Source: Arthrobacter saudimassiliensis (GTDB lineage Bacteria > Actinomycetota > Actinomycetes > Actinomycetales > Micrococcaceae). From it: a stretch of 64,000 bases of DNA. This document shows, piece after piece, positions 50,441-59,105 of the stretch (its first letter is position 1; each line of letters starts with the position of its first letter). The notes below the pieces were generated by a model. That model was not told the DNA's origin. It saw nothing but the letters and a program-made list of their open reading frames with translations, and searched no databases. A program made the position numbers and the translations under genes. Location of the stretch: assembly GCA_900016675.1 (NCBI GenBank), contig LN483072.1, forward strand, positions 124,001 through 188,000. The letters run 5' to 3'.

Positions 50441-50536
50441 CTCAGCAGGAAACTCAGCAGGAAACTCAGCAGGAAACTCTGCGGGAACGTGCGGGAACAC
50501 CCGGGAACGCGCAGGAACACCCGGGAACACCCGGGA
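50441..50536. repeat. CAGCAGGAAACT and CGGGAACACC arrays
   Basis: Three exact copies of the 12-mer CAGCAGGAAACT (50443 onward), followed by five copies of a diverged 10-mer around CGGGAACACC. The second array looks like a mutated continuation of the first. Confidence 0.75.
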
Positions 50537-50595
50537 GCGCTCAAAGAGCCCAGCTAAAGCTCAGCCGGAGAGCCCAGCAGAAACCCTGAAAACCC

Positions 50596-51441
50596 CTACG
50601 CGTTCCAGAGACCGTACGAATCGGCCAGCGAGGAGATCTTCTGCGCGCGCGCCAGGCGCGGCAGGTAGGACCCGTCCCCGACGACGGCCCCGGCAGCGTG
50701 CGCTTCCAGCAGCTCGTGCGCCCACGCGATTTCCGACGCGCTCGGCGACAGCCCGATGTTAATGGTGTCCGCCGCCTCCGGCATCAGGCAGAGCTTGCCG
50801 GTCATGCCCATCGACTGCGTGACCTTGCAGGCCTCCAGCAGCGGCTCGCCCAGCGCACCCGGCGTCGGCCCGTCAATCGGACCCGGCAGCTGGCCCACCC
50901 GGGAAGCGACCACAAGCTTGGAGCGGGCGTACGCCAGCGCCATCGGATCGTCGGAGGCGCCGGTGTCGCGGCGGAAGTCGCCGACGCCGAACGCAAGCCG
51001 GAAGGTGCCCGGAGCGGATGCGATCGCGGTGGCGTTTTCGATGCCCAGCGCCGACTCGACCAGTGCCAGCACCGGAGTGCCGGCCTGCAGCCGCATGGCG
51101 GTGTGGGTGACCTGCTCCGGCTTCTCGGTCATGGCCAGCATGACGCCGCGCAGGCCGGGCGCCTTGGACAGCGCCGCCAGGTCATCGGCCCAGTAGTCCG
51201 TCTCGATGCCGTTCACGCGCACCCACGCGGTCATGCCGGTGGACAGCGCCTCCACCACGCGTTCGCGCGCTTCGGCCTTGCCGTCCGCCGGAACGGCGTC
51301 CTCCATGTCGAAGACCACGGAGTCCGCTTCAGAGGCCAGCGCCGGGCCGAAATTCGCTTCATCGGCGGCCGAGGCGAGCAGCCAGGAACGGGAGAGCTTG
51401 GCGGGCAGTGCTGCGGCACGCGTGTTTCGGAATGGGGCCAT
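50596..51441 (-). CDS. HpcH/HpaI/CitE-family C-C lyase
   Basis: 281 residues. TIM-barrel citrate lyase beta/malyl-CoA lyase group: SVVFDMEDAVPADGKAEAR holds the Mg-binding Glu-Asp, AWVRVNGIETDYW the substrate Arg, and VLALVESALGIENA the second metal Glu. It may cleave a malate- or glyoxylate-type CoA ester. It is the last gene of the leftward ureide cluster, where glyoxylate is the end product, so a glyoxylate-handling aldol enzyme is plausible (inference). Confidence 0.82.
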   Translation of the reverse strand: MAPFRNTRAAALPAKLSRSWLLASAADEANFGPALASEADSVVFDMEDAVPADGKAEARERVVEALSTGMTAWVRVNGIETDYWADDLAALSKAPGLRGVMLAMTEKPEQVTHTAMRLQAGTPVLALVESALGIENATAIASAPGTFRLAFGVGDFRRDTGASDDPMALAYARSKLVVASRVGQLPGPIDGPTPGALGEPLLEACKVTQSMGMTGKLCLMPEAADTINIGLSPSASEIAWAHELLEAHAAGAVVGDGSYLPRLARAQKISSLADSYGLWNA

Positions 51442-51572
51442 AGGTACGACCTTACTTTCCTGCGTCGAAGGTATTCCAATGGGGAGCAGCGACAGTGGCG
51501 AGCATTACAATGCATCAATCCCGACGGCGCCCGGCGGCACCCTTCCCGCGAACCGTGCCGCTCCCGGCTGCG

Positions 51573-53033
51573 TCAGGCCTCGCCCCGTCGCAGCAGCCGC
51601 CCCTGCGGCACGGCCCCGGGCTGGACGCTGGCCCCGCCGCCGGGCTCGACCCCGACCTGGACGCCGGCCCCGACCCCGTCCCGGTCAACACCCGCTTCAG
51701 CGCCCGCGCCGGCCCCGCCGACACCGATCCCGGCCAGCTCGACGCCGCGCAGCACCGTCCGCCGCACCCGCCCGTGCAGCTTCGCCCCCGCGTAGGGAGT
51801 GACCGGATTGCGGTGGTGCAGCTGCAACGGGTCGACAACGAACGCCTCCTCCGGCGCGAACACCGCGAAGTCCGCATCCCGGCCCGGCTCAATGCCGCCC
51901 TTCGAGGCCAGCCCGGCGAGCGCAGCCGGCCGCACCGACATCCACTCCACCACCTGCTCCAGCCCGATCCCGCGCTCCCGCGCCTCCGACCAGATCAGCG
52001 GCAGGCCCAGCTGCAGCGACGCCACTCCGCCCCACGCCACTCCGAAGTCCCCGTTCTCCAGGTCCTTCAGGTCGGCCGTGCTGGGCGAATGGTCGGACAC
52101 AATGCAATCAATGGTTCCGTCGAGCAGCCCCTGCCAGAGCCGCTCCCGGTTGCCTTCCTCCCGGATCGGCGGGCAGCACTTGAATGCGGTGGCCCCGTCC
52201 GGGATCTGTTCGGCAGCCAGCGTGAGGTAGTGCGGACAGGTCTCGACCGTCACCGCCACCCCTTCAGCCCGGGCCGCAGCAATCATGGGCAGCGCCCCGG
52301 CGTCGGACAGGTGCAGGATGTGGACCCGCGCACCCGTGCGCCGCGCGGCGTCGAGCACCAGCGCGATCGCCCGCTCCTCCGCCTCCGGCGGCCGGGACGC
52401 CAGGAACCCGGCGTAACGGCTGCCGGCCGCGGCGGGCGCGGCGTCGAGCACGGCCGGATCCTCGGCGTGGACGATCATCAGCGCCCCCAGCCGGGCCAGC
52501 TCGGCCAGGTCCCGTTCCAGCTCCTCCGCGTCCAGGTGCGGGAACTCGTCCACGCCCGAATGCACCAGGAAGCACTTGAACCCGAACACCCCGGCCTCGT
52601 GCAGCGACGCCAGCTCGCCGGTGTTGCCGGGGACGGCCCCGCCCCAGAACCCCACATCCACGAACGCCTGCGGTGCGGCCACCTCCTGCTTGGCCCGCAG
52701 CGCCAGCACCGACACCGTGGGCGGAATGCTGTTCAGCGGCATGTCGATCAGGGTGGTCACCCCGCCGGCCGCCGCCGCCCGGGTGGCGGATGCGAACCCC
52801 TCCCACTCGGTGCGGCCGGGCTCGTTGACGTGCACGTGCGTGTCCACCAGGCCGGGCAGCAGCGTCTCGTCCCCGGCCAGCTCCAGCACCCGGGCGCCGT
52901 CGAGCCCGGCCCCCAGCGGCTCGACGGCGGCAATCACCCCGCCGGACACGCCCACCTCAACCGGAACGGTCCCGGCGCCGGGCAGCACGGCCCGGCCGCG
53001 GATCACCAGGTCGAAGCTCGCCCCGCCCGTCAC
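51573..53033 (-). CDS. allB: Allantoinase
   Basis: 486 residues. Cyclic amidohydrolase fold with metal ligands [10 protein letters not shown] (H-x-H), the carboxylated Lys in [10 protein letters not shown], His in MIVHAEDP and HILHLSDA, and Asp in IVSDHSP. It opens allantoin to allantoate. The usual enzyme ends near [10 protein letters not shown]; here about 50 extra residues follow, a Gly/Val/Ala-rich stretch ending ..[12 protein letters not shown] 53033 shares GTGA with the ureidoglycine aminohydrolase stop, confirming the start. Confidence 0.93.
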   Translation of the reverse strand: MTGGASFDLVIRGRAVLPGAGTVPVEVGVSGGVIAAVEPLGAGLDGARVLELAGDETLLPGLVDTHVHVNEPGRTEWEGFASATRAAAAGGVTTLIDMPLNSIPPTVSVLALRAKQEVAAPQAFVDVGFWGGAVPGNTGELASLHEAGVFGFKCFLVHSGVDEFPHLDAEELERDLAELARLGALMIVHAEDPAVLDAAPAAAGSRYAGFLASRPPEAEERAIALVLDAARRTGARVHILHLSDAGALPMIAAARAEGVAVTVETCPHYLTLAAEQIPDGATAFKCCPPIREEGNRERLWQGLLDGTIDCIVSDHSPSTADLKDLENGDFGVAWGGVASLQLGLPLIWSEARERGIGLEQVVEWMSVRPAALAGLASKGGIEPGRDADFAVFAPEEAFVVDPLQLHHRNPVTPYAGAKLHGRVRRTVLRGVELAGIGVGGAGAGAEAGVDRDGVGAGVQVGVEPGGGASVQPGAVPQGRLLRRGEA

Positions 53034-53854
53034 GGCGTCCCCAGCATGATCTGCCGGTTGACGTCTTTGTACAGCAGGTAGCGGAAGTTCCCCGGCCCGC
53101 CGGCATAACAGGCCTGCGGGCAGAACGCGCGCAGCGACAGGTAGTCCCCCGCCTCCACCTCCACCCAGTCCTGGTTCAGCCGGTACACCGCCTTGCCCTC
53201 CAGCACGTACAACCCGTGCTCCATCACATGCGTCTCCGCGAACGGAATCACCGCGCCCGGCTCGAACGTGACGATGTTGACGTGCATGTCGTACGCCAGG
53301 TCGTCCCCCGGAATCATCCGGGTGGTGCGCCACTTGTTGTCGGTGCCCGGCATCGGATTGGGCGTGATGTCCCGTTCATTGCCGACGACGGCGCGCGGCG
53401 TGTACCCCTCCAGCGGTTCCCAGGCCTTGCGGATCCACTGGAACTTGGCCGGCGCGGGCAGCCGGTTCACCACCTGCCACACCGCGCCCGGCGGCACGTA
53501 CGCGAATCCGCCGGGACCGAGCACGTGCTCCTCGCCGTCAATGCTCAGCTCCAGCCCGCCGGACAGCACGAACAGGAAGCCCTCGACGCCGGGCTGCGGC
53601 TCCGGCGTCTTCGACCCGCCGCCCTGGCTGACCTCCAGCAGGTACTGGGCGAACGTCGTCGCGCCGCCGGACACCGGCCGGTTCAGGATCCAGGTGCGGG
53701 TGTCGGTCCAGCCCGGCAGCTCGCTGACCACGATGTCGCGCAGCACCCCGCGCGGAATCACGGTGTACGCCTCGGTGACGACGGCGCGCCCGGTGAGCAG
53801 CTCGGTCTGCGGCGGGTGGCCGGCGGTCGGGTCGTAATAGAAGGGAGTGTTCAC
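53030..53854 (-). CDS. allE: (S)-ureidoglycine aminohydrolase
   Basis: 274 residues, bicupin (YlbA/UGHY type). [31 protein letters not shown] is the first cupin; [42 protein letters not shown] the second, which holds the Mn site in studied homologues. It deaminates ureidoglycine to ureidoglycolate. It works one step after allantoate amidohydrolase, which is not in the window. Overlaps allB by 4 bases. Confidence 0.93.
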   Translation of the reverse strand: MNTPFYYDPTAGHPPQTELLTGRAVVTEAYTVIPRGVLRDIVVSELPGWTDTRTWILNRPVSGGATTFAQYLLEVSQGGGSKTPEPQPGVEGFLFVLSGGLELSIDGEEHVLGPGGFAYVPPGAVWQVVNRLPAPAKFQWIRKAWEPLEGYTPRAVVGNERDITPNPMPGTDNKWRTTRMIPGDDLAYDMHVNIVTFEPGAVIPFAETHVMEHGLYVLEGKAVYRLNQDWVEVEAGDYLSLRAFCPQACYAGGPGNFRYLLYKDVNRQIMLGTP

Positions 53855-53932
53855 GAAAAGGACCTCTTGATCAGATGGAGCGGTTCGATGCTCGGATGGT
53901 CGACAGTATGGATTCGGAAAGGCCGGCAGGAT

Positions 53933-55342
53933 TCAGGGCGACGGCGGCCCGGCGTCAGCGGCATACCCGACGTCGGCAGCGGACCTGCTGCTCCCGCCTC
54001 CGGACCGGTCTGAGGCAGCCGGCCCGGAACCGCCGTCAGCGGAGGAACCCGCGGCACCGGCAGCCCGGCGGGCAAGCCGGGCCAGCTGCGCCCGGTCCAG
54101 TCCGGCCGGGACCAGGGCCTCGGCGTCGGTGACCGCCCCGCAGGCGAGCGCCCGGTCCACGAACCGGGCCAGCGCCCGCGCGGTGGCCGGCTCGTCCAGG
54201 ACCCCGCCGCCGGTCTCGGACAGGTAGTTCTCCAGGCGGCGGACCGCAGCGGGGACGCCGTCCCGGTAGAACGCGTAGGTGGCCAGGTAGCGGGTGGGCA
54301 GCTGCGCGGCATGCAGGTCCCAGCCCTGGTAGTAGCCGCGCTCCAGGGACCGGCGGACCAGCCGGGCGTGCAGCCGCCAAGCGGCCAGCACCTCCTCGTC
54401 CGCGCCGAGCGGCAGGATGTTGGTGGACCCGTCGGAGAGCCGGACGCCGGTGCCGGCGGCGGCCACCTGCATCACCGCCTTGGCATAGTCCGCGCCGGGA
54501 TGGTCCATCGCCTGCCACGCGGGCGCGATCTGCAGCGCGTCGCTGTAGTCGTAGGTGCCGTAGTGCAGCCCGGAAATCCGCCCGTCCGCGGCGTGCAGCA
54601 GCGCCGCGACCGGCACCGTGCCGTCCGGGCCCAGGATCAGCTGCGGGGTCTCCACCTGCACTTCGAACCGCAGCCGTCCGGCCGGCAGCCCGTGGCGTTC
54701 CTCCAGCCGGGCACAGGCCCAGGCCATGGCCGTCGCCTGCGCGGCCGTGGACACCTTGGGCAGGGTCAGCACCAGCCCGTCCGGCAGGTCCCCGCCCTCG
54801 AGTAGCCCGGCCAGGAACAGGTCCAGGGTGCGCAGGCCGCGGGTGCGGGTGGCCGCTTCGAAGCTCTTGAACCGGATGCCGATGAACGGCGGGGCGGTGC
54901 CCGCTTCCCGGGCGCGGACGACGGCGGCCGCCGCCGCACGCGCGTCGGCGTCCTCCGTCCCGTCGTCCGGGGTGCCGTACCCGTCTTCGAAGTCCAGGCG
55001 CAGGTCCTCGATGGGTTCGGATTCCAGTTTGGCCTGCACCAGCGCGGCGACGGCCTCCGCTTCCCCGGCCCCGGAACTGGCCCCGGCCCCTGATCCCGGG
55101 GTCCCGTCCAAACCGAGGTCAGCGGCCAGCCGGGCGAGTCCGCCCTGCCGGGCCGCGGCGTCGAGCGCCTCGGCGCCCCACGCGGCCGGCAGGTCGGGGG
55201 TGAACCGGTTTGCCGGAACGTACACGGTGTGGACCGGCTGCCGGGTGCCCGGGTCTCCCGGGTAGGCCGTGGCCAACAGCCGGTCGGTGTCGGCGAGCAT
55301 GGCCTCCAGCTCGGCCCGGTCCGCGTCGGTGAAAACGGTCAT
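53933..55342 (-). CDS. DUF6986 family protein (aldolase/lyase-like TIM barrel)
   Basis: 469 residues. DLRLDFEDGYGTPDDG contains an acidic metal-type motif close to CitE/malate synthase-like barrels; RLRFEVQVETPQLILGPDG supplies a second Glu, and GLHYGTYDYSDALQI the next conserved loop. DUF6986 members occur with purine/ureide genes in Micrococcales; activity is unknown. The C-terminal 45 residues are Gly/Ser/Ala-rich and probably disordered. It overlaps the permease upstream by 4 bases, so it is part of the urate operon. A role on glyoxylate or ureidoglycolate is inferred only from context. Confidence 0.8.
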   Translation of the reverse strand: MTVFTDADRAELEAMLADTDRLLATAYPGDPGTRQPVHTVYVPANRFTPDLPAAWGAEALDAAARQGGLARLAADLGLDGTPGSGAGASSGAGEAEAVAALVQAKLESEPIEDLRLDFEDGYGTPDDGTEDADARAAAAAVVRAREAGTAPPFIGIRFKSFEAATRTRGLRTLDLFLAGLLEGGDLPDGLVLTLPKVSTAAQATAMAWACARLEERHGLPAGRLRFEVQVETPQLILGPDGTVPVAALLHAADGRISGLHYGTYDYSDALQIAPAWQAMDHPGADYAKAVMQVAAAGTGVRLSDGSTNILPLGADEEVLAAWRLHARLVRRSLERGYYQGWDLHAAQLPTRYLATYAFYRDGVPAAVRRLENYLSETGGGVLDEPATARALARFVDRALACGAVTDAEALVPAGLDRAQLARLARRAAGAAGSSADGGSGPAASDRSGGGSSRSAADVGYAADAGPPSP

Positions 55343-56943
55343 GGCTGCCGCCTCCCTGCCTCGGTGGCTCCGGTGTCCGGTTCCTCGGGGACCACGGCGA
55401 GTTCGTGCCCGTCGGCGTCGAGCAGCCGCCCGTCCTCGACATGGTCGCCTTCCTGCAGGCAGGCGATCCGCGCCGGATCGATGGCCCGGTCGGTGGCGGC
55501 GAAGACCGAGGGGTTCTCCGGGTTGCCCGCCTTCACATGGTTGAACAGGATGTTCATCAGGATGGCGATCACGGCGGCGGAGCTGATGCTGGAGTCGAAG
55601 ATGGTGCCGAACCAGCTCGGGAAGTGCTCGTAGAACGTGGGGGCGGCGATCGGCACCATGCCCACGCCCAGCGAGACCGCCACGATGATCAGGTTCATGT
55701 TGTTCCGGTAGTCGACCTTGGCCAGCGTGCGGATGCCGCTGGCGGCGACCGTGCCAAACAGCACGATGCCGGCCCCGCCGAGCACCGGCGTGGGCACCGC
55801 GGCCATGATCCGGCCGAGGACGGGCAGCAGGCCCAGGACCACCAGGATCGCGCCGCCGGCACTGACCACGAACCGGCTCTTCACCCCGGTGATCGCCACC
55901 AGGCCCACGTTCTGCGCGAACGCGCTCTGGGTGAAGGAGTTGAACACCGGAGACAGGGCGCTGGAGAGCATGTCCGCCCGCAGCCCGTTGGCGATGCGCC
56001 TGGAGGAGACCTTGCTGCCCGTGATCTCGCCTACGGCCAGGATGTCGGCGGTGGTCTCGGTCAGCGTCACCAGGATGACGATGAGCATGGAGATGATCGC
56101 CGCGATCTCGAAGGTCGGCGGCCCGAACGCGAACGGCGTGGGCAGGGCGAAAATGTCGCCCTCCCCCACCTCGGAGAAGTCGGCCTTGCCGATCACGACC
56201 GCGAAGACGGTCCCGACGACGATCGCGAGCAGGATGGACAGCCGGGAGATGGTGCCGCTGCCCACCTTGCTGAGCAGGAGCACCACCAGCAGGGTCAGCG
56301 CAGCCAGCCCGATGTTGCCCATCGATCCGTGGTCCGGTGCGGCGGCGTCACCGCCCATCGCCCAGTTCGCGGCAACGGGCATCAGCGACAGGCCGATGAC
56401 GGTGATCACGACGCCGTTGACCACCGGCGGGAAGAAGCGGATCACCTTGGCGAAGACGGGCGTGATCAGCAGGCCGACCACGGAGGCGGCCATGACGGCG
56501 CCGAACACGGACTGGATCCCGCCGTCGCCGTCCAGGATGGCGGTCATCGTCGCGACGCCGGCGAAGGAGACACCCTGCACCAGCGGCAGCTTCGACCCGA
56601 AGAACGGAAGGCCCAGGGTCTGCAGCAGGGTCGCGGCGCCGCCGACGAACAGGCAGGCGGCCACCAGCATGCCGATCTCGGCGCCGGACATCCCCGCAGC
56701 GGTGCCGATGATCAGCGGCGGGGCAATGATCCCGCCGTACATCGTCAGCACATGCTGCAGCCCGTAGGCGAAGGTGCTGCCCAGCGGCAGGCGCTCATCC
56801 TCCGGAGCCGTCGACCCGGCGTTGCGGGCGCGGCCCCGTCCGGAGGCACGGCTGCCCAGACGGGCCTCCGTGCCCGCCCGGGCACCGACGCCCGCCCGGG
56901 CACCGCCGTCGGACCGGGCACCGCCGTCGGACCGGCGCGGCAT
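55339..56943 (-). CDS. NCS2-family purine (urate/xanthine) permease
   Basis: 534 residues. After a hydrophilic start of about 60 residues rich in Gly/Ala/Arg, 12-14 helices follow with the NCS2 signatures: QHVLTMYGGIIAPPLIIG, the acidic-site TLTETTADILAVGEITGSKV (Glu-Thr-x2-Asp) and NSFTQSAFAQNVGLVAITGV. It imports urate, xanthine or a relative with protons. Start ATG 56943 overlaps the urate oxidase stop (TGATG); its end overlaps the DUF6986 start. Strong operon evidence. Confidence 0.93.
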   Translation of the reverse strand: MPRRSDGGARSDGGARAGVGARAGTEARLGSRASGRGRARNAGSTAPEDERLPLGSTFAYGLQHVLTMYGGIIAPPLIIGTAAGMSGAEIGMLVAACLFVGGAATLLQTLGLPFFGSKLPLVQGVSFAGVATMTAILDGDGGIQSVFGAVMAASVVGLLITPVFAKVIRFFPPVVNGVVITVIGLSLMPVAANWAMGGDAAAPDHGSMGNIGLAALTLLVVLLLSKVGSGTISRLSILLAIVVGTVFAVVIGKADFSEVGEGDIFALPTPFAFGPPTFEIAAIISMLIVILVTLTETTADILAVGEITGSKVSSRRIANGLRADMLSSALSPVFNSFTQSAFAQNVGLVAITGVKSRFVVSAGGAILVVLGLLPVLGRIMAAVPTPVLGGAGIVLFGTVAASGIRTLAKVDYRNNMNLIIVAVSLGVGMVPIAAPTFYEHFPSWFGTIFDSSISSAAVIAILMNILFNHVKAGNPENPSVFAATDRAIDPARIACLQEGDHVEDGRLLDADGHELAVVPEEPDTGATEAGRRQP

Positions 56944-57848
56944 CAGCAGAACCCCGCGATGGTGTTCCACACCGGCGCCGGGGCGGCGTCGCCGTCGCGC
57001 TGCACGGCCGCCTCGATCAGGCCGTAGGGCCGGTCCGCGGCAAAGAACACCTCATTGGGGTTGTCCAGGCCGAACGGAGCCAGGTCCACCAGGAAGTGGT
57101 GGTTGTTCGGCAGCGAGAGCCGGACCTCGTCGATCTCCGGATGCGCTTGGAGGACCCGTCGGCCCATCTCGAACATGGTCTGCTGCAGGGCCAGCGAGTG
57201 CGTTTCGGCGAACCCGGCGAGCAGCAGGGCCCGCACCGAGGCGTACAGGGCGTTGAAGTCCAGGTCGGTGCGGTTGTACCGCCAGCGGGCGGTCACGTCG
57301 GTGGCCAGGATCCGGTCGGTGGTCTCGGCCAGGGTGGTGTACCGGTCCCGCGGGAAGCCGTGGAATTCGGATCCGGTGGACTTCAGCACGGTCAGCTCCT
57401 GCAGCCCGGCCACCAGGCTCCGTTCCCCGCCCTCGGCGAGCAGCACCGCGGTGCGGACCTCGGACTTGTCCTTCGCGAACGCATGGTCGTGGTCGTCAAT
57501 CCGGTTCCAGGCGTACTGCTCTGCGGCCCAGCGTCCGCCGGTGACCCAGTCGAAGCCTCCGGTGAAATGGTCCGCCAGGCGCAGCAGGAACTGCTCCGGC
57601 GAGCCGACGCCGTCGCGGGCGAAGGCGTAGATGGTGTTCTTCTGCGTGTCGGTGGCCACCACATGGGAGTTGTCGCCCTCGGTATGCGCGGCGGTGAAGT
57701 CGCCGTGCAGCTGGGAGGTCACGCTGAGGTCCTCGATGGCGTGCCGGGCCGTGTCCCGGGTGACCTTGACCAGCCGGACCTCGGCCTTGCCGTACTGGTT
57801 GGCGCCGAGCACGATGCGGGCGGCGGGCGCCTGTTCTGTTGCGGTCAT
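56943..57848 (-). CDS. uox: Urate oxidase (factor-independent uricase)
   Basis: 301 residues, the length of the Arthrobacter globiformis enzyme. LGANQYGKAEVRLVKVTRDTARH holds the catalytic Lys, HVVATDTQKNTIYAFARD the Thr-Asp of the active site, and SLPNNHHFLVDLAPFGLDNPNEVFFAADRPYGLIEA the C-terminal signature. It oxidises urate with O2 to 5-hydroxyisourate and H2O2. ATG 57848 starts MTATEQ, as in known relatives. uraH begins 4 bases upstream on the same strand. Confidence 0.97.
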   Translation of the reverse strand: MTATEQAPAARIVLGANQYGKAEVRLVKVTRDTARHAIEDLSVTSQLHGDFTAAHTEGDNSHVVATDTQKNTIYAFARDGVGSPEQFLLRLADHFTGGFDWVTGGRWAAEQYAWNRIDDHDHAFAKDKSEVRTAVLLAEGGERSLVAGLQELTVLKSTGSEFHGFPRDRYTTLAETTDRILATDVTARWRYNRTDLDFNALYASVRALLLAGFAETHSLALQQTMFEMGRRVLQAHPEIDEVRLSLPNNHHFLVDLAPFGLDNPNEVFFAADRPYGLIEAAVQRDGDAAPAPVWNTIAGFC

Positions 57849-57852
57849 GGTG

Positions 57853-58194
57853 TCAGCTTCCTCGGTAGGTGGAGTAGGCAAAAGGGCTCAGCAGCAGCGG
57901 AACGTGGTAGTGCTGCGCGGGGTCGGCCAGGGCGAAGGTGAGCGTCACGCTCGGATAGAAGGTCTCGGTCCCGGTGCGGGCGAAGTACTCCCCGACGGCG
58001 AACTCGATCCGGTACGTGCCGGCGTCGAGCTGCTCGGGTCCGAACGCGCTGATCCGGCCGTCGTCGTCGGTGACGGCCTGGGCGATTTCCTCCCAGGCAT
58101 CGCCGCGGAGCCCGTCGAGCCGGGCGGTGACGCCGGCTGCGGGACGGCCGGCGGCGGCGTCGAGGACGTGGGTGGTGACATGGCTGCGTTTCAT
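57853..58194 (-). CDS. uraH: 5-hydroxyisourate hydrolase
   Basis: 113 residues, transthyretin-like. SHVTTHVLDAAAGRPAAGV at the start and the family end YSTYRGS are complete; the active-site His, Arg and Tyr-Arg-Gly-Ser are present. It hydrolyses 5-hydroxyisourate to OHCU, the step after urate oxidase. Overlaps uraD by 4 bases. Confidence 0.96.
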   Translation of the reverse strand: MKRSHVTTHVLDAAAGRPAAGVTARLDGLRGDAWEEIAQAVTDDDGRISAFGPEQLDAGTYRIEFAVGEYFARTGTETFYPSVTLTFALADPAQHYHVPLLLSPFAYSTYRGS

Positions 58195-58739
58195 GCGGTG
58201 AGCAGTCCTTCGAGTCGCAGGATGGCGATTTCCCTCAGCTGCCCGGCGATCACCGGCAGTTCCTCCTCGGGAGTGTGGCGGAGCCGGTCCTGCAGCGCGG
58301 ACAGGATCTCCTCCGCGCTGCGCCCGGCGGCGCGGATCAGGAAGACCCGCCCGAATTTGTCCTCATAGGCCCGGTTGCCCTCGCGCAGGCGCTCCTGGAC
58401 GTCGGGATCGTGCCCGACGCCGGACTGCTCGCGGCGGGACAGGGCCGCCTCCGCGTCCGCACCGGCGGCCCGCTCGCCGATCCGCGGATGCCGGGCCAGG
58501 GCGGCGTCGAGCTCCGCCTCGGTCCAGTCCGGTGCCGCGGTGCGCGCCGCCGCGAGGGCGGCCGCGACGTCGGCGTAGGGGCGCCCGGCGGCGACCTCCT
58601 CGATCCAGCGGTCAATGTCCACGCAGGGGCGCAGGAAGTCCCTTGCGGCGGGCAGCGGGGCGGCGTTGAAGGCGGCGAGTCCGCCGTCGACGGCGGTGGA
58701 AGGCGTGGAGGGCACGGGTGTCAGCTTTCGTTGGCGCAT
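58191..58739 (-). CDS. uraD: OHCU decarboxylase
   Basis: 182 residues. FNAAPLPAARDFLRPCVDIDRWIEEV and ALARHPRIGERA, then the signature LSRREQSGVG, match OHCU decarboxylases that yield (S)-allantoin. The position where most members have His in SPW-type first helix is changed to CVDIDRW. First gene of the leftward uric acid operon. Start ATG 58739 (MRQRKL); its upstream region is AT-rich with palindromes. Confidence 0.92.
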   Translation of the reverse strand: MRQRKLTPVPSTPSTAVDGGLAAFNAAPLPAARDFLRPCVDIDRWIEEVAAGRPYADVAAALAAARTAAPDWTEAELDAALARHPRIGERAAGADAEAALSRREQSGVGHDPDVQERLREGNRAYEDKFGRVFLIRAAGRSAEEILSALQDRLRHTPEEELPVIAGQLREIAILRLEGLLTA

Positions 58740-59105
58740 GATTCCGGCTCGGCGCTGAACACCCTTGACCATCGGCAAAGCCGACTTGATTCGATGTTTC
58801 CCAACCGGAAATTATTGGTGCCCAGTGTAAGCAAGCCGAATACGGAAATGTCAAGGGAAATTCCCCCGGCCATCGCACGTTTCGGCGCATTGTTTCCACC
58901 CGGTAAATTCCGGGTGAAAAGGACCGCCGCGGCGCCGTGATACCGCCGTTCCCGGAACCGCTCAGGCATGGCAGGACAGCCCGGCCGGGGCCGCCGCGGG
59001 ACGCATGGGCCGTGCTCCCGGGCCGTCCGACGCTAGGCCTCCGGGCGCGCCGGCGGTCCGGCCGGCGGGACCGTCCGGCCGACGCACGGACGGCCCGCCG
59101 GCCGG
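58740..59105. promoter_or_regulatory. AT-rich promoter region of the uraD-uraH-uox operon
   Basis: A 366-base gap with no gene. AT content rises sharply from 58780 to 58920, unlike the rest of the locus. It contains palindromes GGGAAATTCCC (58855-58865) and CACCCGGTAAATTCCGGGTG (58897-58916, 7-bp arms), and the box GGCGCATTGTTTCC. The arrangement suggests binding sites of a purine-responsive regulator and the operon promoter. From 58940 the sequence is GC-rich up to the end of the deaminase gene. Confidence 0.6.

Larger units (their letters stand above)
49974..50595. other. 622-base repetitive gap
   Basis: No gene was found. It holds two repeat arrays (50178-50232 and 50441-50536, annotated separately), a perfect octamer CTGCAGCTGCAG-type palindrome near 50273, and the promoter of the DUF222 gene. 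Many short frames are open only because of the repeats. Confidence 0.5.

Noticed and set aside
37091-50536. CRISPR array
   Set aside because: The repeats are contiguous tandem units or pairs without spacers of even length, and no cas gene is present.
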